Assembly: GCF_000224145.3 (NCBI RefSeq)
Contig: NC_020166.2
Span: 2,092,319 to 2,156,318 of the forward strand
Direction of reading: 5' to 3'
DNA length: 64,000 bases
Source of the DNA: Ciona intestinalis
Lineage: Eukaryota; Chordata; Ascidiacea; Phlebobranchia; Cionidae
Part shown: positions 24,401-35,417 of the stretch, in pieces
How the letters are laid out: every line of letters begins with the position of its first letter
How positions within the stretch are numbered: the first letter of the stretch is position 1
Position numbers and translations under genes: made by a program
Notes under the pieces: generated by a model
Seen by the model: only the letters and a program-made list of their open reading frames with translations
Told to the model about the DNA's origin: nothing
Databases searched by the model: none

Positions 24401-26194
24401 ACCACGTTTAACCACCTACGTGGAACACATATCATGCAGGATATATCATCTACTATGTGGTCTACAATGGACTGACTGCTGAATAACTGTGAAAAAAATA
24501 ATTTCAATTGATAATTAGTTGAAAGAAAGAAAAAGGAAAGAAAAAAAAAGAAAGAAAAAAATTAGCAGAAAATTTGGGAGAAAGAGAAACTTTTTGGTGG
24601 AAAATGTCATTTTCTTATCTGATAATGTAAAGAATAGTATAAAATAAACATATGATTAACATCTAAAAGAAAAAATTACATTCGGCTCTTCATAATATAA
24701 ATCTCTCTTTGTAGCTACTTGTCCTGATTGAATAAGCTTATATATCATTGATAGAAGCTTGACAGTCAAACCTAAATGAATAAAAAGATTGTATTTTATG
24801 CGTTTAAAATTGTTGGTTTTAATATTTTATTTAATGCAAAAATTGAAATCATGCATTATATTTACCACATTTCTAACTTTGTGGAGGTATGGTTGACAAT
24901 TTAGACTACCAATAAGAGATGCACTTTAAAGAACTGGGTTGAAGAAATTGGAGTAATACATATGTTTTGACGCTTGCCAAAGAACATGGGGGCACTCATT
25001 CAAGGCAGCCTCTTGTCTTGTGCATCAGTAAAAAAGAGTATAAAACATACTGCATGTTTCAAATTACCAAATTTGTTGACAGATCCCTCGTTTCCAAATG
25101 AAATGGTTGTAAGGTTTGGATCTTCTATCAATTTCAATCCCACGTTTGGAAGATACATCGCATTTTTCCAACTGCTACGATTTCTGAAAAGATACAATTA
25201 TCGGTTTAAAATAGCGGCGAATATCCTCTTCTATCTTTGTTATGTTCTAATCTACATAGTTGAAGTTTTGCCTCTTCACACAACATTTGATCTTGGAATT
25301 AGCCCATTACCCCAGCATCCACTAGCTTTACCATGTTAGCTTGAATAAAATTACCCACAAAGTTACATATCTGGTGAGTTTTAAGCTGACACAGGGTGTA
25401 TAAAACAAAACAACCATGTTATAACATTGCGGGGCCAATCTGGTACAAATACAACAAAGATTGGAGCTCATATTTTCTGGCCACAAGAGAATAAAGCAGG
25501 TTTCATTTAATGATTCAATCAATTACCTGAACTGCAACCATGGTGAATCTCCATTGGAAATCTGATGAACCAAGTCCACAACTTCATCTTCAATACGACT
25601 TAAAATTTCATCTCTGTAATATTAGAAATTCTCAGCATTTAACTTAGCCTAGAAGCCCTCCGTGGCAAAGTGATATGCCCACCCACTTTAAATCTAGAGG
25701 TAAAGGGTTCAAGACTCGTCGCTGCTACTATTGTGACGAGATGGGGACGTCTGATTTATCAGTTTTCTAGTTAACTTATAGGCTGTATGTACTTTGGCAA
25801 AGCCTGTCAGCTTGTTTGGGATGACATGTCACCGTCATAGCTTTAATTTAAACAGGACCCAGTGGTGACCTCAAAAGTTTAGGAACCACAGTTTAGACTA
25901 AACCCAGCTTTCACCGTGCTGTTGGGTGTCTTTATAATCAAACAAAGCATACCTTTTATTCAGTCACCAAATTAATTAATAAGGTTCCCTATATATGGCG
26001 CCTGCCGGTATAACTGTATTATATTTAAAGTATTTTATAACATAATTACCACGGATTTCATTAAAAAAATAACAACAAGAATTGACAGCTATGTACCTTG
26101 GTATATCTGGTTGCTCAAACTTGCTGTAAGTTTCAACATCATTTTGTGCTAAATCGTCAAGTTTGTCCCAAAATGTTTTAGGAAATGTATTCAT
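21456..26194 (-). CDS. SPO11: SPO11 meiotic double-strand break protein
   Basis: Topoisomerase VI A-subunit homologue that starts meiotic recombination by a tyrosine transesterification on DNA in the germline nucleus. Exons in transcript order: 26097-26194, 25527-25613, 25068-25183, 24680-24771, 24316-24486, 23606-23752, 23276-23375, 22912-22949, 22429-22505, 21850-21961, 21456-21575; phases agree throughout, 385 aa, close to the human protein. Seen: winged-helix catalytic motif ATKRDLYY (Tyr about residue 125), DDISCM and TSKGLVAGDL blocks, Toprim acidic residue in VIEKDATFQRLL (~213), metal-binding MDADPHGIEIMC (~266-275), and the conserved tail KAEIQAL ending NANWI. Every diagnostic residue I know is present, so the gene looks functional. 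The ATG is the first in-frame one and the N-terminus has normal length. Several introns carry SINE pieces. Confidence 0.96.
21590..21850 (-). mobile_element. SINE, reversed, nearly complete
   Basis: Last intron of SPO11. The tRNA-like head (GACGAGCCTTGAACCCAAAG, reversed B box) sits at the high end and the common 3' blocks at the low end. Confidence 0.75.
24130..24240 (-). mobile_element. SINE head, reversed
   Basis: Intron 5 of SPO11; GCAACAAGCCTTGAATCCAT is a reversed B-box region. Confidence 0.55.
24519..24560. repeat. GAAA-rich simple repeat
   Basis: Purine-only run of GAAA-type units on the plus strand, just outside SPO11 exon 5; on the coding strand it forms part of the pyrimidine tract of intron 4. 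Confidence 0.8.
25350..25512 (+). mobile_element. SINE, 3' part
   Basis: Intron 2 of SPO11; ACCCACAAAGTTACATATCT, then GTTATAACATTG and a GCCACAAGAGAATAAAGCAG end. Confidence 0.65.
25645..25900 (+). mobile_element. SINE, tRNA-like head
   Basis: Intron 1 of SPO11; CCGTGGCAAAGTGATATGCC (A-box side) and GGGTTCAAGACTCGTC (B box), then the TCAGCTTGT side without a clear 3' part. Confidence 0.6.
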
Positions 26195-26626
26195 TATAAA
26201 AATTCAGCAACAAATTTTAACTCTTTACATGTATTCATGTAATCAACAAAACAGATTGGTCAACTCAAAATATCAAATACTTAAGTTGTAGGTGATGCAT
26301 ATGACGACACAAGGGCTGTATTAAATTGATAACATAGTTAGCCTATCTATACTGGCAATGTACATATTTACTGTGTTACGCAAAATAAGTTAGGCTATTG
26401 AACAGAATTTTGCATCAAACAGTCTATATTGTAAAGTATAATTAAATGACTCAAGTGTAGGTCTTTTCATCATTTGTTTTAAATCGACACCAGTTTTTAT
26501 GGCTAGTTTTAGCATTATGTTCAGTCTGTTGGAAATCTGAAACTTTGTTTTCACCACTTAAAAATTTAACACATCAATAGGTACAGCTGTAAAGTACCTA
26601 CTCATACAACATTGTTGGTATGAGAT
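26195..26626. other. SS18-like / SPO11 spacer
   Basis: 432 bases between two genes on the same strand; must hold the SS18-like 3' UTR and SPO11 promoter. No repeat or further coding signal recognised. Too long for the tight spacing typical of spliced-leader operons in this group. Confidence 0.5.
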
Positions 26627-27349
26627 TTACTGTTCAGGGTAAGGGTACTGGCCTTGTGGATATGATTGTTGCTGAGGCTGTTGCTGGTATGTAGTGTGCT
26701 GCTGGGTGTGTTGACCATAACCAGGCTGGGTTTGGTAGTTGCTGTACATGGGTTGGGGTTGGGAAGGGTAGGATACTGCTGGCTGTTTGGTGCCTGGGTA
26801 GTGGACCTGTGGAACCTGTACTCTTGGGTGGGTCACTACAGGTGCAGGCTGTTGGTTGATGTTTTGGTTTATGGTTGATTGCTGCTGTTGCTGCTGAAAC
26901 TGCTGGTTTTCCATGTGCTGTGCTTGAACTGGTGCTTGCTGAGAAGCATTTACAGAAGTTTGGGCGTTTTCGCTTGATGTGTGAGTTGGATTTGTATGCG
27001 AGGCTGTGTTCTGTACATATGGTGCTTGCTGTGAGGAAACAGCCGCAGTGCTGGTTTGCTGCATGTTTATTTGGTTCATGTCTTTGTTAACCATATGGGG
27101 AGAAGGCGATGTACCAGCCATCATGTTTTGACCGTTAGATTGGTTTGAATCAGCCACAGTAGCAAGCCACACAAGATTTCGGTGCAGAATTTGTTGGTAG
27201 CGAGAACAGTCTTGCATTCTTCCATTTTGTTGTTCATCAACTATGCATTGAATTAATCTGCTGTTTTCATCAAGCATCTTTTGGATAGTTTCTTGAGTGA
27301 CAGCTGATTTTGGATTCCGAACGGCCTGAGGGACAAAAGCACTCGACAT
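26627..27349 (-). CDS. SS18L: SS18/CREST-like BAF-complex subunit
   Basis: Nuclear coactivator of the SWI/SNF (BAF) chromatin-remodelling complex. A 240-residue reading frame without introns. Residues about 18-70 form the SNH domain that binds the BRG1/BRM ATPase side: QKMLDENSRLIQCIVDEQQNG, then CSRYQQILHRNLVWLATVAD, matching the vertebrate SS18 N-terminus almost block for block. The rest is low complexity, rich in Gln, Asn, Pro, Tyr and Ser, like the QPGY transactivation domain but roughly half the vertebrate length (about 390-420 aa). The start is the only ATG placing the SNH domain at the N-terminus. A 5' non-coding exon further right is possible. I cannot tell SS18 from SS18L1 by eye; tunicates may hold one common homologue. 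Confidence 0.92.
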   Translation of the reverse strand: MSSAFVPQAVRNPKSAVTQETIQKMLDENSRLIQCIVDEQQNGRMQDCSRYQQILHRNLVWLATVADSNQSNGQNMMAGTSPSPHMVNKDMNQINMQQTSTAAVSSQQAPYVQNTASHTNPTHTSSENAQTSVNASQQAPVQAQHMENQQFQQQQQQSTINQNINQQPAPVVTHPRVQVPQVHYPGTKQPAVSYPSQPQPMYSNYQTQPGYGQHTQQHTTYQQQPQQQSYPQGQYPYPEQ

Positions 27350-28417
27350 ATTATTAAATTAAAAGGCAGGAATTTCCTTGCAGTGGCTAAATTGAATTCT
27401 TGCTGCTTGATAATCTGGAAAAGTTTTGTATACACACTGACACAATATCGTTAGAGTATGATATAAAAATTAAATATTCAAATACAGTATGCTATCCGCT
27501 ATATTACGTATCAATTTACACTAGCGCATAACTCATTAAAAAAAGATTTAGGACTAACAGCTCTGACGATTTCTAATTTTAATTGCCTGTAATGAAATAC
27601 AACTGCTACACCTTACATGCTGGTATACTTTTGTTTGCATACGAACTCTGTATAACCACTAACCACAATACATGCGAAAAGCTGCACTAAAAAAAACGGT
27701 AAAACCCCCTCTTTCGAGAACTGAATCTATTTGAAACTCATACAGGTTTTGGCCACAAACCGATAGGCATTAACCACACATTCAAAAGTTGCGACCAACT
27801 CTGCATATTATATTAGGAAGGCATATCGTTGGTATGCTTGCACACATTCGCCTGCAAGTAGGATTAAGAGCAATCGTTTAATCCAAACAAGAGAGCTAGC
27901 TATAATGAATAAGCACAAATTAAACAGTTGGCATATTATTTATTACTCCTTTTAATACAACGGTCGACTAAGCTCGATAAAAATATAAGTAACCAACAAA
28001 GCGGTTTCAGGTAGAATGCATTTATACATGTATTATAACTCAGGAAGACCTATCATGTTTTATGGCAGGTACAATAACAACTAAATTCACCATTCCTTGG
28101 AATTTAAGACACGAATTCATTAAGTTTGTTTAAAGGTACTGATTAAAAGTAGAGTATACGTGCCTAACAATGCGGTTTCTTTACAGAGTGCACTTGTGCG
28201 TTAAGCTACTAAAAAAGACCATTCTCAGTCCTACAGTGTTACTCATTTGAAAGTATACTGAACTATTGCTACACGATTTTATTAGCGTATTGTAAAATTT
28301 ATATAAAAGTCGTTTTTACAATATTGTTTAACGCCACACAAAATGCAAGCTGAAACTGTTCGTGTAAGAGAAAGTGAATAGAATTCAGAAAAATACATCA
28401 CTCGTGTAAAGTGATAA
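27350..28417. other. Upstream region of SS18-like gene
   Basis: About 1.07 kb, AT-rich. It should carry the SS18-like promoter and the 3' UTR of sulfotransferase-like gene 1. No repeats or additional exons recognised. Confidence 0.45.
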
Positions 28418-29962
28418 TTACCAGAACTTGAACCTTGTCATTGCTGCGTTGATCCAACCTCTTATACTTGCTGGGTTTTGGTAAACCTTGTACCCACCAT
28501 ACGCCCCGATGAGAGTAATAACTCCAAGAGTAAACATCGCTTCTCTAAGCATCCCTTTCATTATTGGATGGTTTTCCATTGAATCTCTCATTGTGGATGC
28601 AGCTATATTGGCGTGTGGGAAGGGCTTGTCTGGAACTTTCTCTCCCAGGAATTCACAGATTGGTCCCCAGCCGTCTTTAAAGTTGAACACCAACAACTGA
28701 TCCTTTGGCGCTTTCTATTATCGCAAAGCAAAATATAACTGTATTAGTAGGCCTACTGTGTTATAACGATAAGATATTTCGTGAGATTACGGTAATACAA
28801 TTCAGTAAAGATTATATTTTACCATAAAGAAATTGGAACATGGAGCATTTTACCTCGACCAACTAAACTTCAGTTTTACAACTAAACTAAATCTTACGTG
28901 TAATACGTAGCTGTTGTGGTTCCTGTATTTTCTTTTCCAAACTGTTGGGTTGTATTTGAAAGTAGACCAAGGCCACTTCAGTGTAGAACCGAGTATTGCG
29001 TGTCCTGAAAAAAATCAATTCAACTTTTTATATAGACTTATTAAATCTAAAGTCAATAATGCACGCTACGGATGCTATAGTAATTGAATCTTGATAGACG
29101 AACTCAACTAAAATGCCTGGCTTTTAAACCGAACTGTAAACTTAGTGAATTTGGACTGTATAATTTGTTTCATTTTATATAGGGCATACAGGCATAACTA
29201 AGCCACGCGAGGATAAAGTAAGTTACATTCATTCATTCATTCATTCATTCATAACTAATTCATATACATCGCGTTACATGATACACCTACCAGCAATTGA
29301 CATTCCGTGAAAATACTTCCATCCCGAGAAAGATAAGACTTGCATTAAGACATACAATGGATCAGTAGCGAGCGAATCTATTTGCTTCTTTAAAGCTGGC
29401 AACCATGTAGCTTCATCTCGAATGGATATGATTATCTGTAGATTTGACAACATGGCACAACATGGTTTACAGTTTAATGATAATAAATGAGCGTATCTTC
29501 TTTATCCTCGTATAGCTTGTCAGTGACAGTTGATATAACAAGGGTATTATGTTTCATACACCTCATGTTCGCTTATAATGTAAATTTGTGTGTACGCGTG
29601 TGTGTGGAAGTAAGTACTTGAACCTGAAGTATATAACTATTTTGCGCCTGTTTGGCGATACACCAGTACACGCAGTTACATATTTAAAGAAAGGTAAAAA
29701 AGTATATTACCTTAACATCCGGGTAAGCATCCATGATTTCCTCCCAGTATATAAAGCAAGGTCCATCAACTACAGCGTCCACACCTTCGTACATTCTTCT
29801 AAAATCTTCCACTGTTCCCCCCTGTTTAAGTATGCGTTCCCAATCTTTTCCAAGGTAGCGATTTTTTTCGAGAAAGTCATAAGTGTTGTAGCCAAACTCA
29901 CGGAATACTGCAGCCATAGATTTGGTCCCAGTTTTACTGTAACCAGCGTATATTACCTTCAT
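28418..29962 (-). CDS. Sulfotransferase-like P-loop protein 1
   Basis: Exons: 29711-29962, 29291-29435, 28898-29004, 28418-28714 (252/145/107/297 nt; phases 0,1,0), 266 aa. Residues 1-13 hold a PAPS 5'-phosphosulfate-type loop, SKTGTKSM. The block VDAVVDGPCFIYWEEI then YPDVK, and IISIRDEATWLPAL, fit the 3'-phosphate-binding segment of Sulfotransfer_4 proteins. The fourth exon reads LLVFNFKDGWGPICEFLG and VPDKPFPHANI, the usual C-terminal block of that family, followed by one hydrophobic segment (about 228-247) and a short basic tail ending TRFKFW. So it is probably a tail-anchored cytosolic-facing enzyme or a non-catalytic relative; substrate unknown. Start: ATG of MKVIYAG, shared by all five paralogues; the upstream extension has only a GTG. 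Confidence 0.85.
29185..29257 (+). mobile_element. SINE 3' end with ATTC tail
   Basis: Intron 2 of sulfotransferase-like gene 1; GCCACGCGAGGATAAAGTAA followed by about six ATTC units, showing that the SINE tail is an ATTC microsatellite. Confidence 0.65.
29493..29587 (-). mobile_element. SINE 3' part, reversed
   Basis: Intron 1 of sulfotransferase-like gene 1; CATACACCTCATGTTCGCTT block. Confidence 0.6.
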
Positions 29963-30788
29963 TTTGGCAAAACTATGTCGCGTATATGCCACTAAACATA
30001 TACAACTTAGCCCAGCCTACTTGGCAGCGCATTCACAGTCGCTCTTAGCGTTCCTCAGTTAATCAGTAACTACCAGATAAAGTATTATAGTTATAAGTTA
30101 TAACGGAACTATATACTAATCGTATATCCAAACTTTAAACAGACCCCAGCACATCTCGTATGCCATATTCTATTACCTTTAGTTTTGGCCCTTTTTGGAT
30201 GTATAGGCATCTACAATACCCATGCAAATTGCTAACGTACACTGCTGTTAATACCAAAACTTTATCCTATATAAAGGTTATATTGCTTTTATGTTTATAT
30301 GCTCGACGCAAATAACACGGTTCCAGTTAATCGCGTGGAACTCACAACACACAGATGTACTTGACTAGCTTCATTATAGGTTTTCTGCATAACACATGCA
30401 TGTTCAATAGCATATGGCAAAAATAAGCATAGTATAATACTATAAAACTGAAGCTTACAACAGACAACTGACCACAAACACAACAACACATTAACAAAGC
30501 AAGCTAAGAACTAACGGTAAGCGCTTAAAACAAGCGTAGAAAAAGCGCCATACACCATTAAGCAAATCACGCGACTTCATCATAATTGACACATACGCTG
30601 AAATCACCGTCCTGGAACGGGTGCAACTAAAACACACACGGTGCAATACAGCAAATTATAATTTTCTGCGTAATAATAAGAAAGAACGCGTGTATCTAAT
30701 TTACCTATTATGTTATGTGTGAATGGTTGTGCAGTATGTGCCAATAAAACAGCATGCAATTTGTAGGTGAGTTGATGTGATAAACAAG
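29963..30788. other. Spacer between sulfotransferase-like genes 1 and 2
   Basis: Promoter side of gene 1 and 3' flank of gene 2. The part from about 30520 to 30788 is copied at about 33370-33643, downstream of gene 3, showing that the duplication unit includes non-coding flank. No coding signal. Confidence 0.6.
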
Positions 30789-32719
30789 TCACCAAAACTT
30801 GAACCTTGTCATTGCTGCGTTGATCCAACCTCTTATACTTGCTGGGTTTTGGTAAACCTTGTACCCACCATACGCCCCAATGAGAGTAAGAACACCGAAA
30901 GTAAACATCGCTTCTCGCATCATTCGCTTCATAATTGGATGATTTTCCATGTATTCCTGTATAATGGATGCCCCTATATTGGCGTGTGGGAAGGGCTTGT
31001 CTGGTACTTTCTCTCCCAGGAATTCACAGATTGGTCCCCAGCCGTCTTTAAAATTCAACACCAACAACTTATCTTTCGGCGCGTTCTGGTTACAATAAAA
31101 GGTTTATTGTTTTTATAATAAACACTTTTACGCTAACATAGCAGTATATTATATGCTTTGTCTAAATTCTCAGCACAAAAAAAATAGTTACATTTCTATT
31201 ATTCTAAAAAATTAGCAGGCACAGTATGTATGAAACAGAATGCCAATGTTATAACGATTGCCGTTGCCCAGCTACGAGGATAGGTAATTAACATACATTC
31301 ATAATAACTGTGACTACAACAGCCAGCCAGAGCGTCGCTTTTTACCTGCAGTACGTAGCAGTTATGAGTCCTGTAGAGCCTTTTAAAAGTCATCTCATTG
31401 AACTTAAGATTCCAAGGCCAGTTGACTGGGACTGATCCGAAAGCAGCTAAACCTAAAACAATATTTGTAGATAAGAATTTAATTAGGTATGGTACTTTGG
31501 GATAAGAAGGGTCATCTTTAGCACATAATATCAAAATATCCTAATCGTATTTTGAGCTATTAACAACGGCCTATTGAAGTCGTAAGGATACGGTTTTATA
31601 AATCTTTGAATGTTTTCCGTTTACTACCACATGGAACGAGAAAATAAAATGAAATCGTGTCCCATCATCCCCCAACCTACTGGTAGTCCAAGAAAAAAGT
31701 CATTACATTAGTAGATGCAAACTCCTGCATAGTAGTGTGGCAGAAGATGGGACACCTTTTTATTCTATTTTCTGGTCCAATTTGGTAGTAAACAATGTAC
31801 ATTCAAAGAATTATAAAATCGTATCTTCACGACTTCCATGGACCGTTGTTAGTTGTTTTAAAACACGATCAGGATATTTGAATATTATGTGCTTAACGTA
31901 TCGCATTCCTACCCCCACCTTAATATATATCAGGTCAGGCTTTGGATCACTTACCGCATACTCGGTAAAACTTGAAATGCTGCCATCCAGAATAGGAAAG
32001 TAACTGCATTGATATGTAGACGTAATCCGTTACCATCGAATAAAGTTGTTTTCTCAAGGCGCGTATCCACGATTCGTCATCTCGTATAGTAATGATAATC
32101 TGAAAAAATAATTTGGTTAAAAATTTAAACACTTGCGTAGTTGTTTATTTGATTTTCCGCTCGAGTTATTTATACTATAAAGTATACCTTGCTCGCAATA
32201 TTTAATAACGCGGTTTTTAGAGATTTTTTGAAATATTATTCATTTGTGATATTAAAGCAGCATCGAGCAGTGTGAGCGTATGTGCTCGGCCAAACCACAA
32301 GCTTGAACCCTGGTAATGTTTCGCGGTATAGCGAAACGACAGTGAAATTAAGATAAGGAATAAAAAAGAAAGATTATAATGTGCCTTACAGCAACAGCAT
32401 ACATAGTTGTCGTTATGACTTTTTGTGTGTAGCATATATGATATACATGGTCATACGTAATACAGACCTTAGCTTCAGGAAAAGCTTCCGAAATTTGCTC
32501 CCAGTAAATATAGCACGGTACATCAACCACAGCGTCCACACCTTTGTACATTCTCCTAAAATCTTCCACCGTTCCTCCTTCTTTGATTATTCTCTCCCAA
32601 TCTTTACCAAGATACCACGAGTTCTCAAGCCAGTCATATGTCTTGTATCCAAACTCATGAAACACGGCCGTCATGGATTTGGTACCGGTTTTGGTGTAAC
32701 CAGCGTATATTACCTTCAT
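30789..32719 (-). CDS. Sulfotransferase-like P-loop protein 2
   Basis: Exons: 32468-32719, 31955-32099, 31346-31452, 30789-31085; same lengths and phases as gene 1, 266 aa. P-loop TKTGTKSM, VDVPCYIYWEQI, IITIRDDESWIRAL, then LLVLNFKDGWGPICEFLG and the anchor AMFTFGVLTLIGAYGGY. The first donor is GTCTGT, weaker than the GTAATA of genes 1 and 4. Intron 3 (31086-31345) contains a SINE 3' part. Intron 2 (31453-31954) holds two MITEs head to head. Closest to gene 3, with which it shares intronic and flanking sequence. Confidence 0.85.
31205..31312 (+). mobile_element. SINE 3' part in gene 2 intron 3
   Basis: GCAGGCACAGTATGTATGAA to TACATTCATAATAACTGTG. The matching piece in gene 3 lies at the same distance from exon 3. 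Confidence 0.7.
31487..31682 (+). mobile_element. MITE, forward
   Basis: Intron 2 of sulfotransferase-like gene 2, about 50 bases from an oppositely oriented copy. Confidence 0.85.
31733..31927 (-). mobile_element. MITE, reversed
   Basis: Partner of the copy at 31487-31682; the pair could form a long hairpin in the intron RNA. Confidence 0.85.
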
Positions 32720-33643
32720 TTTAATACAATTCAAAGCTAGAACTCCCTGCTTTTTAATGAGTAGAGCAAGCTTGATTAGGTTATACAGCTACTTTTAAAG
32801 ATTCATTCTAATTTTCACGTATGCCAAAAGCAACAACGGTGTACACTGCCTAATCAAAGGTTCTAGCGTTATCTGTTGCACAAATACGCTGCTCTGTTTG
32901 GCAATTGTCTAGCAATATACATTTCACTTTGCCTTGGGCATGTCTCGTTACCTATACATAATATTGACATGTTAAGACTAATATACAAACCACTTAACTT
33001 TACATAATATGGCACTTGTTTAATTTGAGTCTTTTTATATTACAAGGATATATAAATTTTGTTGATAATATAAGAACAAGGTATATATAGGCTGCAGCGG
33101 TATTTACAAATTATCATAAGACTTCCACTAATACAAAATATGTATCCGTTATGAGTGTCCTATGCATTCATGGATGCTTATGGTAATATTTTCCAAGAAA
33201 TAAATAATCAACACCACAGCGACCCGTATCTTTACCACTGCAACATACTACAACATTACATCTATACCAAGCCAGTATATTTTCTTCATTTTAAACGATT
33301 TATATATGTAATCCATATATACCTTAATCAACGCATAAAACTACCATGGCTACTATACCAGCATTTAGTTGCGCTTAAAACAAGCGTGGAAAAGCAGCGT
33401 GTACCTTAAGCACTGCACACGACTTTAGCACAGTCTAATTAACACATAACCCAAAATCACTGTCTCGGAACGGGTGCAACTAAAACACACACGGTGCAAT
33501 ACAGCAAATTATAACTTTTTGCGTAGTACAATAAATGAATGTATGTACATTATTTATCTATTACGTTATTAAATACGTGTGAATATTGTGCAGTGCAGGC
33601 CAATAAAAAGCATGCAATTTGTGAGTGAGTTGTGATCAACAAG
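32720..33643. other. Spacer between sulfotransferase-like genes 2 and 3
   Basis: Left part is the gene 2 promoter region; the block about 33150-33370 has a diverged counterpart at about 35840-36130 upstream of gene 3. From about 33370 it matches the gene 2 3' flank. No coding signal. Confidence 0.6.
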
Positions 33644-35417
33644 TCACCAGAACTTGAATCTTGTCATTGCTGCGTTGATCCAACCTCTTATACTTGCTGG
33701 GTTTTGGTAAACCTTGTACCCACCATACGCCCCAATGAGAGTAAGAATACCGAGAGTAAACATCGCTTCTCGCATCATTCGCTTCATAATTGGATGATTT
33801 TCCATGTATTCCTGTATAATGGATGCCCCTATATTGGCGTGTGGGAAGGGCTTGTCTGGTACTTTATCTCCCAGGAATTCACAGATTGGTTCCCAACCGT
33901 CTTTAAAATTCAACACCAACAACTTATCTTTCGGCGCGTTCTGGTTACAATAAAATGTTTATTGTTTTTATAATAAACACTTTGCGCTAACATAGCAGTA
34001 TATTATATGCTTTGTCTAAATTCACAGTTTTAAAAAATATAAAAAAACACATAGTAAAATTTGTGGCAACTCTAATAACCGGCACGAGGCGTATGAAACA
34101 GAATCCCCTATGTTATAACGACTACCATATCTCAGCTACGTGAGGATAAGCAAGATACATTCATGCATAATAACTATCACAGCCAAGGTTATTTCTTACC
34201 TGTAGTACGTAGCAGTTATGAGTCCTGTAGAGCCTTTTAAAAGTCATCTCATTGAAGTTAAGATTCCAAGGCCAGCTAACTGGGGCTGCACCGAAAGCTG
34301 CTAAACCTGGAACAATATGTGTACGTTATTTAACAAGCCTGATGAGAATATATTTAAACATAGTACTGGAGAATATATAAGGTGGGGCACATTAAGCACA
34401 TAATATCAAAATATCCTGATCATGACATTAAAATATCCATTAGATCAGGCTATGGATCACTTACCGCATGCTCGGGAAAATTTGAAATGCTGCCATCCAG
34501 AATAGGAAAGTAACTGCATTGATATGTACATGTAATCCGTTACCATCGAAAAAAGTTGTTTCTTCAAGGCGCGTATCCACGATTCGTCATCTCGTACAGA
34601 AATGATAATCTGAAAAAATAATTTAAGTTATAGTACTGTGGGGTGAGATGGGACATCTTTCGAACATAGTATCAAGATATCCTGATCGCGGTTTGTACAA
34701 TTGATAACGGTCTATGGAAGTCGAGAATATGGTTTTATAATTCTTTTTTCCATGTTTACTACCAAATGGGACGATAAAATAGTACGACAAGTTGTCCCAT
34801 TTCCCCCCATCCTTCTATATATTAATTTAAAAATCAAGGTTTGCTTTTTTAATTTACTTTAATAGTTGTTACTTTGATTTTTCTCTCAAGTTATAAGTCT
34901 AAACTAAAGTATATCGTCAGCTAGTTTTATTACGGAGTCTCCTAAGAACTCTTTTAGCATGTTTTAAAGCAGCATCGAGCATTGTGGGCGCATGTGTCTT
35001 TGGATAAAGGGCAGAGGCATTCTTTGATACTGTTTCGTGGTATGGCGAAACGACAGTAACAAAGAAAAAATAGATTATATGCCTTACAGAAACAGCATAC
35101 ATAAATGTTATTAACAGTTTTTGTGTGTATATGATATATTATACATGGTCAAATATAATACAAACCTTAGCTTCTGGAAAAGCTTCCGAAATTTGCTCCC
35201 AGTAAGTATAGCAAGGAACATCAACCACAGCGTCCACGCCTTTGTACATTCTCCTAAAATCTCCCACTGTTCCACCATCTTTGATTATTCTTCTCCAATC
35301 TTTACCAAGGTAGTACGAGTTCTCCATGAAATCATAAGTGTTGTAGCCAAACTCATGGAACACGGCCGTCATGGATTTGGTGCCGGTTTTGCTGAAGCCA
35401 GCGTATATTACCTTCAT
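33644..35417 (-). CDS. Sulfotransferase-like P-loop protein 3
   Basis: Exons: 35166-35417, 34465-34609, 34200-34306, 33644-33940; 266 aa. P-loop SKTGTKSM, VDVPCYTYWEQI, IISVRDDESWIRAL, LLVLNFKDGWEPICEFLG, C-terminal anchor and TRFKFW. The first donor is GTTTGT. Intron 3 (33941-34199) keeps the same SINE 3' part in the same place as gene 2, so the insertion predates their duplication. A MITE at 34633-34822 lies in intron 1, absent from gene 2, so it arrived later. Confidence 0.85.
34055..34182 (+). mobile_element. SINE 3' part in gene 3 intron 3
   Basis: Homologous in place and tail (ACATTCATGCATAATAACTA) to the gene 2 copy: one insertion, duplicated with the gene. Confidence 0.7.
34364..34437 (+). 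mobile_element. MITE, left part only
   Basis: Intron 2 of sulfotransferase-like gene 3, at the place where gene 2 has its two copies; consistent with a deletion after duplication. Confidence 0.6.
34633..34822 (+). mobile_element. MITE, TACTGTGGGG subtype
   Basis: Intron 1 of sulfotransferase-like gene 3; absent from gene 2. Confidence 0.85.

Noticed and set aside
26195-26626. SS18-like and SPO11 as a spliced-leader operon
   Set aside because: Same strand, but the 432-base spacing is larger than typical for tunicate operons and no diagnostic site was seen.
29225-29253. Short regular repeats as a CRISPR-like array
   Set aside because: Plain ATTC microsatellite forming a SINE tail; genome is eukaryotic and there are no spacers.
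30777-31118. 113-aa plus-strand frame, repeated at 33632-33973
   Set aside because: Antisense shadow of the conserved last exon of sulfotransferase-like genes; conservation follows from the minus-strand protein.
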